A stretch of 58,429 nucleotides of DNA, taken from the NCBI GenBank assembly GCA_964246745.1, contig CAXTRK010000019.1:1-58429 (forward strand), in the 5' to 3' direction. The notes under the pieces were generated by a model, which saw only the letters and a program-made list of their open reading frames with translations, was not told the origin of the DNA and did no database searches. Within the stretch, counting starts at the first letter, position 1. Each line of letters opens with the position of its first letter. Made by a program: the position numbers and the translations under genes. This DNA is from Lichenicoccus sp964246745 (GTDB taxonomy: Bacteria > Pseudomonadota > Alphaproteobacteria > Acetobacterales > Acetobacteraceae). Positions 34,294 through 42,771 of the stretch are shown here, piece by piece.

Positions 34294-34318
34294 GAATGAC
34301 CGACCCGTTCGGTCATTC
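34294..34318. promoter_or_regulatory. Palindromic operator candidate upstream of the efflux pump
   Basis: GAATGACCGA and TCGGTCATTC form a perfect inverted repeat with 10-bp arms and a 5-nt spacer (CCCGT), 37 nt before the emrA-type start and in the 179-nt space shared with the divergent Spy-like gene. The ACCGA-n-TCGGT core is typical of TetR-family operators at efflux genes. No regulator gene is adjacent, so the repressor would be encoded elsewhere. Confidence 0.6.
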
Positions 34319-34436
34319 CTTGGCACGAAGCGGGGAAGGCGGCAACCTCGTTACATTCTGTGCCTTCCCGGACCAATTCCGGTTACCTAGAACTGCGATA
34401 GCTTCAAGCCATCACTTGACTTCGGAGAATCAGGGC

Positions 34437-34895
34437 ATGTCCCTCAACCGTATCCTGCTTGCCGCATCGGTTATCGCTGGTCTCGCCGGCAGCGCCGGCG
34501 CCTATGCGCAAGACTACCCTGCCCGCGCCGGCCGCGGTTTCGGCGGAATGCTTGCATCCGTCCAGCTCAGCGCCACGCAGCAGAGCCAGATCGATCAGAT
34601 CAGGAGTGCCGCGCGCACGCAGGAGGCCCCGCTGCATGCGCAGGTACGGGCCTTGCGCCAGCAGATCCAGGCCACCTTGTTCTCGACCGGGAACGTCACC
34701 GCGGCGCAGATCACGCCGCTGCAGCAGCAGATCGAAGCCCTGCGCCAGCAGGCTGATGCAGCACACATCCAGACCGAGCTTGCGGTGCGCAACGTGCTGA
34801 CCAGCGAGCAGCTCGCCACCGCATCGAGCATGCAGGCCCGCCTCGCCAGCCTGCGTCAGCAGGAGCACGCCATCCTCTCACCGGCGTCTCAGTAG
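34437..34895 (+). CDS. Spy/CpxP-like periplasmic protein
   Basis: A 152-residue exported protein. Signal peptide MSLNRILLAASVIAGLAGSA with cleavage likely after AYA. The mature part is almost entirely helical and Gln/Ala-rich: LSATQQSQIDQIRSAARTQE, VRALRQQIQATLF, LTSEQLATASSMQARLASLR. This resembles the Spy/CpxP cradle-like chaperone fold, including the SATQQ and TSEQ helix starts (LTxxQ type). Start chosen at 34437 because the signal peptide begins there. Divergent from the efflux operon and close to the same palindrome, so it may share its control. Confidence 0.75.
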   Translation: MSLNRILLAASVIAGLAGSAGAYAQDYPARAGRGFGGMLASVQLSATQQSQIDQIRSAARTQEAPLHAQVRALRQQIQATLFSTGNVTAAQITPLQQQIEALRQQADAAHIQTELAVRNVLTSEQLATASSMQARLASLRQQEHAILSPASQ

Positions 34896-34921
34896 TTGCC
34901 TTTGATGGCGGCGGTGGTGGG

Positions 34922-35692
34922 CTACCAGCACGTGTAGCCCGCATCGGCAAGGACAATGCTGCCAGTCATCAGGCTTGAGGCCTCCGAGGCAAGAAACAAC
35001 ACCACCGAGGCGATCTCATCCGGGCGGCCGACGCGGTGCATCGGCGTCATCTCCAGCCAGACGCTGCTGAGCTTTGGATCATCCATGCCGAAGCGTGTCA
35101 ACGGCGTGTCGATATAGGTGGGTGCAACCGCATTGACGCGGACGCCGCGAGCGGCCCATTCGGCGGCAAGCGACCGCGTCAGGTGATGCACCCCCGCCTT
35201 GGCCGCGTTGTAGGAGGCCTGTTCCTGCGGCTTGTTGGCAATTTGGCCTGACATCGAGCCGATGTTGACGATGGCGCCGAAGCCGCGGCCCAGCATGGCA
35301 CGGCCGAACTCGCGACAGCACCAGAACACCCCGTTCAGATTGACATCGACCACCAGGCGCCAGTCCTCGTTGCTCATCGTCTCGGCGGCAATCCCGCTGC
35401 GGACGATGCCGGCGTTGCAGACGAGAGTGTCGACAGCACCGAAATGCTGGTTCAACTGGCTCGCCGCCGCGACGACCGCATCCACGTCAGTCACGTCGAG
35501 GAGGTGGCTATGCGCGTCGATCCCCTGCGCCGCGAGGGACGCCGCCGCATCCGCGACGGTCGGATCGGCGTCGGCGATAATGATCCTGGCACCGGCTTCG
35601 CCGAGCGCCTGGGCACAAGCAAAGCCGATGCCCCTGCCGCCGCCGGTGATTAACGCTGTTCGGCCAGACAAGCTGAATTTTTCGAGATACAT
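34922..35692 (-). CDS. Short-chain dehydrogenase/reductase, polyol dehydrogenase-like
   Basis: A 256-residue SDR: TALITGGGRGIGFACAQALG, NAGIV, catalytic YNAAKAG, and the C-terminal MTGSIVLADAGYTCW. The GYTCW ending is shared by polyol (arabinitol/sorbitol-like) dehydrogenases, so a sugar alcohol is the likely substrate. GAGGAAGGA precedes the ATG at 35692. It is divergent from the LarA-like gene, with a small tandem repeat between them. Confidence 0.87.
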   Translation of the reverse strand: MYLEKFSLSGRTALITGGGRGIGFACAQALGEAGARIIIADADPTVADAAASLAAQGIDAHSHLLDVTDVDAVVAAASQLNQHFGAVDTLVCNAGIVRSGIAAETMSNEDWRLVVDVNLNGVFWCCREFGRAMLGRGFGAIVNIGSMSGQIANKPQEQASYNAAKAGVHHLTRSLAAEWAARGVRVNAVAPTYIDTPLTRFGMDDPKLSSVWLEMTPMHRVGRPDEIASVVLFLASEASSLMTGSIVLADAGYTCW

Positions 35693-35708
35693 GCGCGTTT
35701 CCTTCCTC

Positions 35709-35760
35709 GGCCGCTGAAAGCCCGGGGGCCGCTGAAAGCCCGGGGCCGCTGAAAGCCCGG
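35709..35760. repeat. Three tandem copies of a 16-bp unit
   Basis: GGCCGCTGAAAGCCCG occurs three times at 35709, 35727 and 35744 (spacing 18 and 17 bp), upstream of the SDR gene and between divergent promoters. It may be replication slippage or a repeated binding site. No known motif is recognised. Confidence 0.75.
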
Positions 35761-35861
35761 CTCGTGCAGCCACTCGACATCGGGCACTGCCTTCCTATCA
35801 TGACACCCATCAAAGCAGTGGGTGAGGCCGCCGTTCGGCCACCTTTTCAGGAGCACAGCCT

Positions 35862-37160
35862 GTGCAGACTGTATCGCTCTCTTTCGGCCGCGGCCACCTT
35901 CCGGTCGCGGTGCCGGACACGGCGCGCGCCACGGTGGTCAGGAAACGTCGGCTGCTCAAGCTGGTGAACGCATCGGCTGCGATACGCGCGTCCCTTGATG
36001 CGGCGATCGGCAGCGCGCCACTAAGCGAGTTGGCAAAGGGACGGGCAAGCGCCTGCATCCTGATCTGCGACATCACCCGACCGGTGCCAAATCATCTGTT
36101 CCTGCGCCCGATGATCGAGACCATGATCAGAGCCGGTATCGCTCGCGAGGCGATCACGGTTCTGGTCGCGACCGGCCTGCACCGCCCGAATGAGGGGGAG
36201 GAACTGGCCGAATTGGTTGGCGACAGATGGGTGCTGGACAATGTGCGGGTAGAAAACCATTTTGCCCGCGACGATGCCGCGCATATCGATCTTGGCCTGA
36301 CTTCCGTCCGCGGCACGCCAATCGGGATCGACCGACGCTTCGCCCTCGCTGATCTGCGCATCGCCACCGGTCTGGTCGAGCCGCATTTCATGGCCGGCTG
36401 GTCCGGCGGCCGCAAGGTCGTAGCTCCGGGTGTCGCGCACCATGCCACCATACGCACCTTCCATTCCGCGCGCTTCATGGAGGATCCGCTTGCAGTCCAA
36501 TGCAACCTCGCCGGCAATCCGCTGCACGAGGAGCAACTCGAAATCGTGCGTCGGATCGGAGAGATCTACGCGCTCAACACCGTGCTCGATGAGGACCGGG
36601 ATCTCGCCTTCGTGAGTTTCGGCGAGATTATCGAAAGCCATTTGGCCGCGGTCGAATTCGTCAGCCGGGCGACCAAGGTTCCGGTGCCGCGCCGCTTCCA
36701 CACCGTGGTGACATCGTCCGCCGGCTACCCGCTTGACAAGACCTATTATCAAACCGTCAAGGGCATGGTGACGCCGCTCGACATTCTCGCACCGGGCGGC
36801 ACGCTGATCATCGCCTCCGAGTGCTCCGAGGGGCTTGGGTCAGCCGAGTTCCGCGCCTCGCAGCAGCGTCTTGCCGCACTCGGCGTCGACGGCTTCCTCA
36901 AGACGCTCACGGCAAAGTCCCTAGCCGACGTCGACGAGTGGCAGACTGAAATGCAGCTCAAGCCGATGCGCCTGGGCCGGGTTGCACTCTATGCCACAGG
37001 GCTTGATGACGAGGAGCGCCGGATGACGGGAGTGGTGCCGCTTGAGACGAGTTCGGGTTCGATCTCGAGGGCGATTGAGCAGAGCATACAGGCGAGCGGC
37101 GATCCTCACGTGGCTTTTGTCCCAGAGGGCCCTTACGTGGTCCCATTCTTTCAGATGTAG
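35862..37160 (+). CDS. LarA-family nickel-dependent racemase homologue
   Basis: A 432-residue member of the lactate racemase LarA family, which uses a nickel-pincer nucleotide to racemise or epimerise 2-hydroxy acids. Equivalents of the Lactobacillus LarA active-site residues can be placed: His107 (ATGLHRP), His175 (VEPHFMAGW), Lys185 (SGGRKVVAPG, cofactor attachment) and His201 (RTFHSARF), each within one residue of the LarA numbers. GTG start with AGGAG 8 nt upstream. No larB, larC or larE lies in the window, so the cofactor genes must be elsewhere. The substrate may be another hydroxy acid rather than lactate. Confidence 0.85.
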   Translation: MQTVSLSFGRGHLPVAVPDTARATVVRKRRLLKLVNASAAIRASLDAAIGSAPLSELAKGRASACILICDITRPVPNHLFLRPMIETMIRAGIAREAITVLVATGLHRPNEGEELAELVGDRWVLDNVRVENHFARDDAAHIDLGLTSVRGTPIGIDRRFALADLRIATGLVEPHFMAGWSGGRKVVAPGVAHHATIRTFHSARFMEDPLAVQCNLAGNPLHEEQLEIVRRIGEIYALNTVLDEDRDLAFVSFGEIIESHLAAVEFVSRATKVPVPRRFHTVVTSSAGYPLDKTYYQTVKGMVTPLDILAPGGTLIIASECSEGLGSAEFRASQQRLAALGVDGFLKTLTAKSLADVDEWQTEMQLKPMRLGRVALYATGLDDEERRMTGVVPLETSSGSISRAIEQSIQASGDPHVAFVPEGPYVVPFFQM

Positions 37161-37199
37161 CCTCGCTTCCAGGGGGAGACCCGCTGACATCAGCCGCGG

Positions 37200-37667
37200 T
37201 CATGCTGCTGGAATCGCCTCAGTGGCCGGCGCCAACCATTCGGTCTCGCGCACGATGACCGTCCTGAGCGCATCGAGCACATCCCGGCCGGCCTGAGTGC
37301 TGCCGGAGAAGGCTTCGGTCAGGGCATATACCGCCAGCGGACCGTCGACTGTCTCCTGTGCTCCTGAGAACGCCATCGACCAGTCCGGGAAGTCGCGTTT
37401 GGCGATCGGGCCAGCCTCGAGCACTGTGACATCGCTATGCCGCTCGTCGCACTGGATGCGTTCGAACGCCTCCTGGACGGCCTCGGTAGGACCTTCAAGC
37501 ACCTGCGCGAAGCACCCGACACTGAACAATAATCCACCGGTCACACCGGAACGCTGATTGTTCCTTCGCGATGCGTCAAGAATGCCGCGCACTTCGCCCG
37601 CGATCGCCTGCGGGCCGCCCTGAACCGAATTGCGGCTGCAATACAGCACGCGGTAGAGCTCAGTCAT
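37200..37667 (-). CDS. BLUF-domain blue-light photoreceptor
   Basis: A 155-residue flavin photoreceptor. The BLUF domain (residues 1-100) carries Tyr9 (VLYCSRN), Asn37 (RRNNQRS), Gln55 (FAQVLEG), Trp96 and Met98 (DFPDWSMAF), matching AppA Tyr21, Asn45, Gln63, Trp104 and Met106. Light rewires the Tyr-Gln hydrogen bonds around FAD. The remaining 55 residues form a short C-terminal helical cap; there is no fused output domain. It lies 29 nt downstream of a GGDEF-EAL gene in the same orientation, so it probably controls that enzyme by protein contact. Confidence 0.92.
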   Translation of the reverse strand: MTELYRVLYCSRNSVQGGPQAIAGEVRGILDASRRNNQRSGVTGGLLFSVGCFAQVLEGPTEAVQEAFERIQCDERHSDVTVLEAGPIAKRDFPDWSMAFSGAQETVDGPLAVYALTEAFSGSTQAGRDVLDALRTVIVRETEWLAPATEAIPAA

Positions 37668-37696
37668 GATATGCGGTTCCTTTCCAAAGGGGTCTA

Positions 37697-39478
37697 TCAA
37701 GGTAAAGCGGGGAGACGCCGGGCGAACCCGGCAAGCACGTCGTCAATCTGTTGCACTGGCACCGGGCGGCTGAACAGATAGCCCTGCACCGAGGTGCATC
37801 CCTCAGCGCGGATGCGGGCAAGTTGTTCGATTGTCTCGACCCCTTCGGCAATTGTGGACATGCCCAGACTGACGCCAAGAGCCGTGATCGCCCGAATGAT
37901 CGCATTCTGACCGCTGACATCCTGTCTATCTTCGACGAATGAGCCGTCGATCTTGATCTTGTCGAACGGAAAACTATGGAGCTGACTAAGCGAGGAATAG
38001 CCGGTGCCGAAGTCGTCCATCGCCACTCGAACGTGCATGGCACGAAGCTGGTGCAATGCTTGCAGCACTGCTTTCTCGTTGCGCAACAGCACACTTTCGG
38101 TGATTTCAATTTCCAGCCGGTCTCCCGGCAAGCCAGATGCCGCAAGCGCCTTTGCCACACAAGCCACGAGCCTGGTCGTGTCCTCGAACTGGTGCGGCGA
38201 GACGTTCACCGCGACCGAAACATCGCTCGGCCATCGCGTCGCTTCCAGACAGGCTTCGCGCATTACCCACTCGCCAAGCGGGACGATCAGGCCGATTTCC
38301 TCCGATATCGGGATGAAGTCGGCTGGCGGGATCAGGCCGCGTTCGGGATGGCGCCAGCGAAGCAGTGCCTCAAAGCCGACCACCGCGTCACGTTCAAGAT
38401 CAATCTGTGGTTGGTAGTGAAGCTCAAACTCACGCAACGCAAGCGCCTTGCGTAGATCAATCTCGAGCGCACGGCGAGCCAGCGCACGCGCATCCATGCC
38501 GGCTTCAAAGAAGCTGAACGTGCCGCGACCAGAACTCTTGGCGTGATAAAGCGCGAGATCGGCGTTGCGGAGAAGTTGCTTGTACTCGCATCCGTCTTGT
38601 GGCGCGAGGGCGATGCCGACGCTCACTCCCACGTTCACGAGATACCCGTCGACCAGGTAGGGCCGACCGAGAACATCGACGATGCGCCTCGCCAGCATCG
38701 TGACCTGCTCGTTTTCGGGAGGGCGTGCGACCAGGAGGGCGAATTCGTCGCCGCCAAGCCGCGAAATCAGGTCATTTGTTCGTACCACCGACCGCAAGCG
38801 CTTCGAGACCAGACGCAAGAGCCCGTCGCCAACCGGATGGCCAAGCGTGTCATTGACCGACTTGAAGCGATCAAGATCGAGCAGCATCAGGGCTGAAGCG
38901 GATTCAGCCTGACCTCTATGATCGGCATCGCTTAAAACGCCGGCGAGCCGTTCCTGGAAGAGCTGCCGGTTCGGCAAACCGGTCAGCGGGTCGCACATGG
39001 CTTGCTCGATCGCGCTTGCCTCGGCGGCGCGCTTGGCGGTGATCTCCTCAATAGAGATCGCCCAGTTTCCATCCTGCAAAGAAGCGACGTGCAAACCGAA
39101 GCATCGGAGATCTTGCTGTGATGACACGGTCGAGCGGGTTTCGCCGGAAGCGTTCATGGAAGCAAGACAAATCTCGTGAGCCTGCTGCACGGCTGCGCAA
39201 TCAAGTATGGAACTTGCCTCGAGGAGATCAAGCAGCGACGACGCCTGAAGCGCGACGATGGGCGGAATTTCGAGGATGGCTGGAAGGCGCTCGTTTACGA
39301 ACAGGATTTCGAGAGCCTTGTTGTAGGTTATCAAACCGGCCTGGCTGCCATTAAGGGCGGCACGCAAGTGCGACGGCGGGCAGGTGCGAACGATGGCTGT
39401 GCTGCCCCGTGCGGCGGTGGCCTGAACAGCGGGATTGGACAACACGTCATCTTCTCCGTGTGCGACGCTTCTGAACAT
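37697..39478 (-). CDS. Cytoplasmic PAS-GGDEF-EAL c-di-GMP signalling protein
   Basis: A 593-residue protein. Residues about 35-155 look like a PAS domain (LNGSQAGLITYNKALEILFV), then GGDEF (residues about 165-325, active-site RLGGDEFALL) and EAL (about 340-590, GFEALLRW, EIEITES, DDFGTGYSSL, AEGVET). All residues expected for both cyclase and phosphodiesterase are present as far as can be seen. No membrane helices. A GTG at 39445 behind GGAGAAG is an alternative start. Upstream partner of the BLUF gene, suggesting light-tuned c-di-GMP levels. Confidence 0.92.
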   Translation of the reverse strand: MFRSVAHGEDDVLSNPAVQATAARGSTAIVRTCPPSHLRAALNGSQAGLITYNKALEILFVNERLPAILEIPPIVALQASSLLDLLEASSILDCAAVQQAHEICLASMNASGETRSTVSSQQDLRCFGLHVASLQDGNWAISIEEITAKRAAEASAIEQAMCDPLTGLPNRQLFQERLAGVLSDADHRGQAESASALMLLDLDRFKSVNDTLGHPVGDGLLRLVSKRLRSVVRTNDLISRLGGDEFALLVARPPENEQVTMLARRIVDVLGRPYLVDGYLVNVGVSVGIALAPQDGCEYKQLLRNADLALYHAKSSGRGTFSFFEAGMDARALARRALEIDLRKALALREFELHYQPQIDLERDAVVGFEALLRWRHPERGLIPPADFIPISEEIGLIVPLGEWVMREACLEATRWPSDVSVAVNVSPHQFEDTTRLVACVAKALAASGLPGDRLEIEITESVLLRNEKAVLQALHQLRAMHVRVAMDDFGTGYSSLSQLHSFPFDKIKIDGSFVEDRQDVSGQNAIIRAITALGVSLGMSTIAEGVETIEQLARIRAEGCTSVQGYLFSRPVPVQQIDDVLAGFARRLPALP

Positions 39479-39577
39479 GGCTTTGGACTGCCCCCCGGCA
39501 TCGGCGGCTTCACGGCTGCTTATGCATGATAGTCGGGAGACGTGGCGTTTCGATTAATGCTAGAAGAGTTTTGCGTT

Positions 39578-41938
39578 CTAGACCCTTGTTAAAACGGACT
39601 CCGTGCCTGCGTAACTCACGTCCACCGGCGCAAGAAATGGCGATAGCGACGTCTGAATGGACCGCATGGCGGTGCCGATAGCCTCTGCCGGACATGGCCG
39701 GCCGAACAGGTAGCCTTGCACCTGGCTGCATCCGGTAAGCTGCAGCAGTCTGGCCTGCGACGCTGTCTCCACGCCTTCGCCAGTCGTATGCATGCCAAGG
39801 CTGCGGGCCATGCCGACGATGGCGTGAATGATGGCGCTCGCTTCTTCGGTGACGCCAAGGTCGCGGATGAAGGACTGGTCGATCTTCACCTTGTCGAACG
39901 GGAATGAACGAAGATAGCTCAACGATGAATATCCCGTACCGAAATCGTCCAGAGCGATGTGAATGCCACGTGAGCGCAAGGCCTGCAGGCAAGCCATTGT
40001 CGTGTCCAGCGCATCAAGGAAAACCGATTCCGTGATCTCGAGCTCGAGCCGATGGCCGGGCAGGCCAGTCTCCGCCAGAACCCGGTCGACAAGCGCGAGC
40101 AGGCCGGTGTCCCGGAATTGCGTCGGGGACAGATTGACCGCCACTCGCGCGGCGCCAGCCCAGCCCGCGGCCTCCTCGCAGGCGCGTCGCAGCACCCACT
40201 CGCCGAGTGCGACGATCAATCCCGCTTCTTCCGCCGCCGGGATGAAGTCGGCGGGCGGGACGCGTCCGCGCGTCGGATGCAGCCAGCGAACCAAGGCTTC
40301 AGCTCCGGTGATGTCGCCCGAAGTGAGATCCACGATCGGCTGAAACTCGAGCAGCAACTCACCATGATCGATCGCGTGTCGCAATTCGATGTGAAGCGTT
40401 TGGCGCTCCTGCGCGCGGAGCGCCATTCCGGGCTCGAAGAAGCGCCACGTGCCGCGGCCCGCCGCCTTGGATTGATAGAGCGCGAGATCGGCGCCCTTCA
40501 GCAGATCCTCGAACATGGCGCCAGGAGGGCTGGCAAGGGTGATGCCGATACTGGCTCCCACGCCGGTCGAGACAGCGCCGATCTGGTACGGTGCCGCGAC
40601 ACTCTCGATGAGGCGCTGCGCCAGAACGACGGCCGCCCGCTCATCGCCGCCGATCTGCAACACCGCGAACTCGTCGCCGCCAAGGCGGCCAACAACGTCG
40701 CTTTCGCGCACGCAAGATCGCAACCGTCCCGCGACGGCGACCAGCAGCGCGTCGCCCGCAGCATGACCCAGCGTGTCGTTCACCCCTTTAAAGCCGTCGA
40801 GATCAAGACACAGCAGGGCGAATGGCACCGAACTCGCGCACGCCTTTTCGAGCGCGTCCTGGAACAGAGTACGGTTCGGCAAACTGGTCAGGCTATCGTA
40901 TCGCGCAAGATAGGTGATGCGCTCGTCAGAGTTGTGGACGGCGGTGATGTCGGAACCAACGCCACGATAGCCTTTCAGCTTGCCCTGCTCATCGAGCACC
41001 GGCTTGCCGGTCATGGACAGCCACCGTTCATTGGCCTCGAAGCTCAATCGCACCCGCAGATCACGAAACGGGGTTCCGCCCCTAAGGCAGGCGATAAGCC
41101 TGGCATTATCGTGCTCGTTCGCGGCAGCCGGACTTAGGCCTTGTTCAAGCCAGTCCAGCATCGAGGCGCCTCGCAGCGCAGCCTGGTCACAGCCCGCGAT
41201 GGAGGTCAGCCGCTCGGAAATACGGTGCAGTCGAAATCCGGCGTCGGTCTCCCACAAGAAATCGCTGGCATTCTCCTCGAATTCACGGAGCAGCAGACCG
41301 ATGACTTCGCTCTGCTCCTCCAGCGTCGCCTCGTTCAGCACACGCCGGGCGAAGTCGCGGCTCTGGGTGATGACGACACCGCAGGTCATCAGCGAATAGG
41401 CGACAACGGTGACCGAATGCTGCCAGGCGATGCTCCTCTCGACCATCGATAGCGGCAGGAGAACGCCGAGCGCGCTGATACCGACGAACAGCAAGGCCGC
41501 GGCTGGCAGTGGCGCAAGCAGGATGCCGGCGGACATCAGACCCGAGCCGATATAGATCATTAGTTGCCGCTGGTCCGGAGTCGCGATGGGCATGAGGACC
41601 AGCGGCGCCGACGCCCAGGACAGCGCAATGGCGCCGACAATGGCGGTCCGCACGCGCAGCCTATACGGCGCGATGACAGTGTCTTTTTTTTGCAGCCATC
41701 TGCGGGCGCCGAGCACTGCCAAGCCGTGCAGGCCCAGGAGAGCAGTGAACAGCGTCAGCAGGTAAGCGTGCGCGGCCGTGCGCCAGAAAGTGGCCAGCAC
41801 AACGACGCAGCTTGCGAGCGAACAGGTTGCGAGCAGGCCGGACCAGCGTGCGAGCCCGGTGAACTGCTGAACGCGGAGCCGCGCCATTGCCAGGCTTGAT
41901 GGCGTGGTCAGGTTGGGCTTGGTCGATAGTGTCGGCAT
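39578..41938 (-). CDS. Membrane-bound PAS-GGDEF-EAL protein
   Basis: A 786-residue protein. About six transmembrane helices fill residues 25-200 (for example LTLFTALLGLHGLAVLG and PLPAAALLFVGISALGVLLP), followed by a PAS domain (EENASDFLWETDAGFRL to VGSDITAVH), GGDEF (RLGGDEFAVL) and EAL (GAEALVRWLHP, LEITES, DDFGTGYSSL, GEGVET). The ATG at 41938, 8 nt after GGAGAG, is the better start. It lies 99 nt upstream of the cytoplasmic GGDEF-EAL gene on the same strand. The sensory membrane region resembles MASE-type domains but I cannot name it. Confidence 0.9.
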   Translation of the reverse strand: MPTLSTKPNLTTPSSLAMARLRVQQFTGLARWSGLLATCSLASCVVVLATFWRTAAHAYLLTLFTALLGLHGLAVLGARRWLQKKDTVIAPYRLRVRTAIVGAIALSWASAPLVLMPIATPDQRQLMIYIGSGLMSAGILLAPLPAAALLFVGISALGVLLPLSMVERSIAWQHSVTVVAYSLMTCGVVITQSRDFARRVLNEATLEEQSEVIGLLLREFEENASDFLWETDAGFRLHRISERLTSIAGCDQAALRGASMLDWLEQGLSPAAANEHDNARLIACLRGGTPFRDLRVRLSFEANERWLSMTGKPVLDEQGKLKGYRGVGSDITAVHNSDERITYLARYDSLTSLPNRTLFQDALEKACASSVPFALLCLDLDGFKGVNDTLGHAAGDALLVAVAGRLRSCVRESDVVGRLGGDEFAVLQIGGDERAAVVLAQRLIESVAAPYQIGAVSTGVGASIGITLASPPGAMFEDLLKGADLALYQSKAAGRGTWRFFEPGMALRAQERQTLHIELRHAIDHGELLLEFQPIVDLTSGDITGAEALVRWLHPTRGRVPPADFIPAAEEAGLIVALGEWVLRRACEEAAGWAGAARVAVNLSPTQFRDTGLLALVDRVLAETGLPGHRLELEITESVFLDALDTTMACLQALRSRGIHIALDDFGTGYSSLSYLRSFPFDKVKIDQSFIRDLGVTEEASAIIHAIVGMARSLGMHTTGEGVETASQARLLQLTGCSQVQGYLFGRPCPAEAIGTAMRSIQTSLSPFLAPVDVSYAGTESVLTRV

Positions 41939-42036
41939 AAGCATTCTCTCCGGCGCCGACGCAGCATGCCAGGCAACCGTAAGAGAGCCGTTAAGGGCGG
42001 GGAGCATTTACACGATGTTGGCTCCATAATGAAAGC

Positions 42037-42744
42037 TCAACCGAGACGATAGGCGAAACATTCCATCCAGTCGCGCAGGGTTGCCTCGATGCCCTGCACC
42101 TGCGCCGGGTAAAGCAGCCGGCGCCACCGGCCGATCTCACCAGTGCGGCCGGCGTGATGGCGATGCCAATGGCTGGCAAGGTCGTACATGTCGCCGTCGC
42201 GATCGACGATCGTGTCCGGAAGATACGCGAGCTTGGCGATGAAGGCTTCGACCGCCGGACGGCGGCTCACCCGGAAGATTTCATCTCGTCTGCACTGCGA
42301 CAGCGCGCCGCCGAGATGCCGGGCAATGCCGTCGATGGTTGAGGGATCGTCGATGAAGCCAAGCTCGTAATGCAGTGTGACCGCGCGCGGATTGGCGGCA
42401 AGCAGGAGGCAGGCTTCGGCGGCATGACTGACATTGAGCAGGGCGCGATAGAATGAAAAGTTCTGGTATTGCATCAGCGAGACCACAGCATCGCGCGGGT
42501 CACGCAAGGTCACCAGGATGGCATCCGAAGCGCGCGCGATGTTTTCCACGCCGCCCCTCGCCTGATGCGCCTTGACGATGTGCAGGGTGTCTGGCGTGTC
42601 CAGCCCGCTGGTATCGCGCAGGTCGAACACGAAGCGGCCCTGCGTTGATCGTGTCGAATCAAGCTCGGCTGCCACCGAGAGTGCAACGTTGTAGAGCCAG
42701 GTCGAGCCGCTCGCGAACATGCCCTGGCACCACAGCACCGTCAC
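42037..42744 (-). CDS. Sulfotransferase family protein
   Basis: A 235-residue protein with the PAPS 5'-phosphosulfate loop FASGSTWLYNVA at the N-terminus and the 3'-phosphate region ILVTLRDPRDAVVSLMQY, both typical of P-loop sulfotransferases; the C-terminal end has WHRHHAGRTGEIGRWR, like the GxxGxW cofactor motif. It has a GTG start and follows the ABC exporter gene by 27 nt on the same strand. The acceptor is unknown, possibly a lipid or surface sugar exported by the neighbour. Confidence 0.83.
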   Translation of the reverse strand: MTVLWCQGMFASGSTWLYNVALSVAAELDSTRSTQGRFVFDLRDTSGLDTPDTLHIVKAHQARGGVENIARASDAILVTLRDPRDAVVSLMQYQNFSFYRALLNVSHAAEACLLLAANPRAVTLHYELGFIDDPSTIDGIARHLGGALSQCRRDEIFRVSRRPAVEAFIAKLAYLPDTIVDRDGDMYDLASHWHRHHAGRTGEIGRWRRLLYPAQVQGIEATLRDWMECFAYRLG

Positions 42745-42771
42745 CGTGCGCGATCTCGCTCTGTCAGCCGG

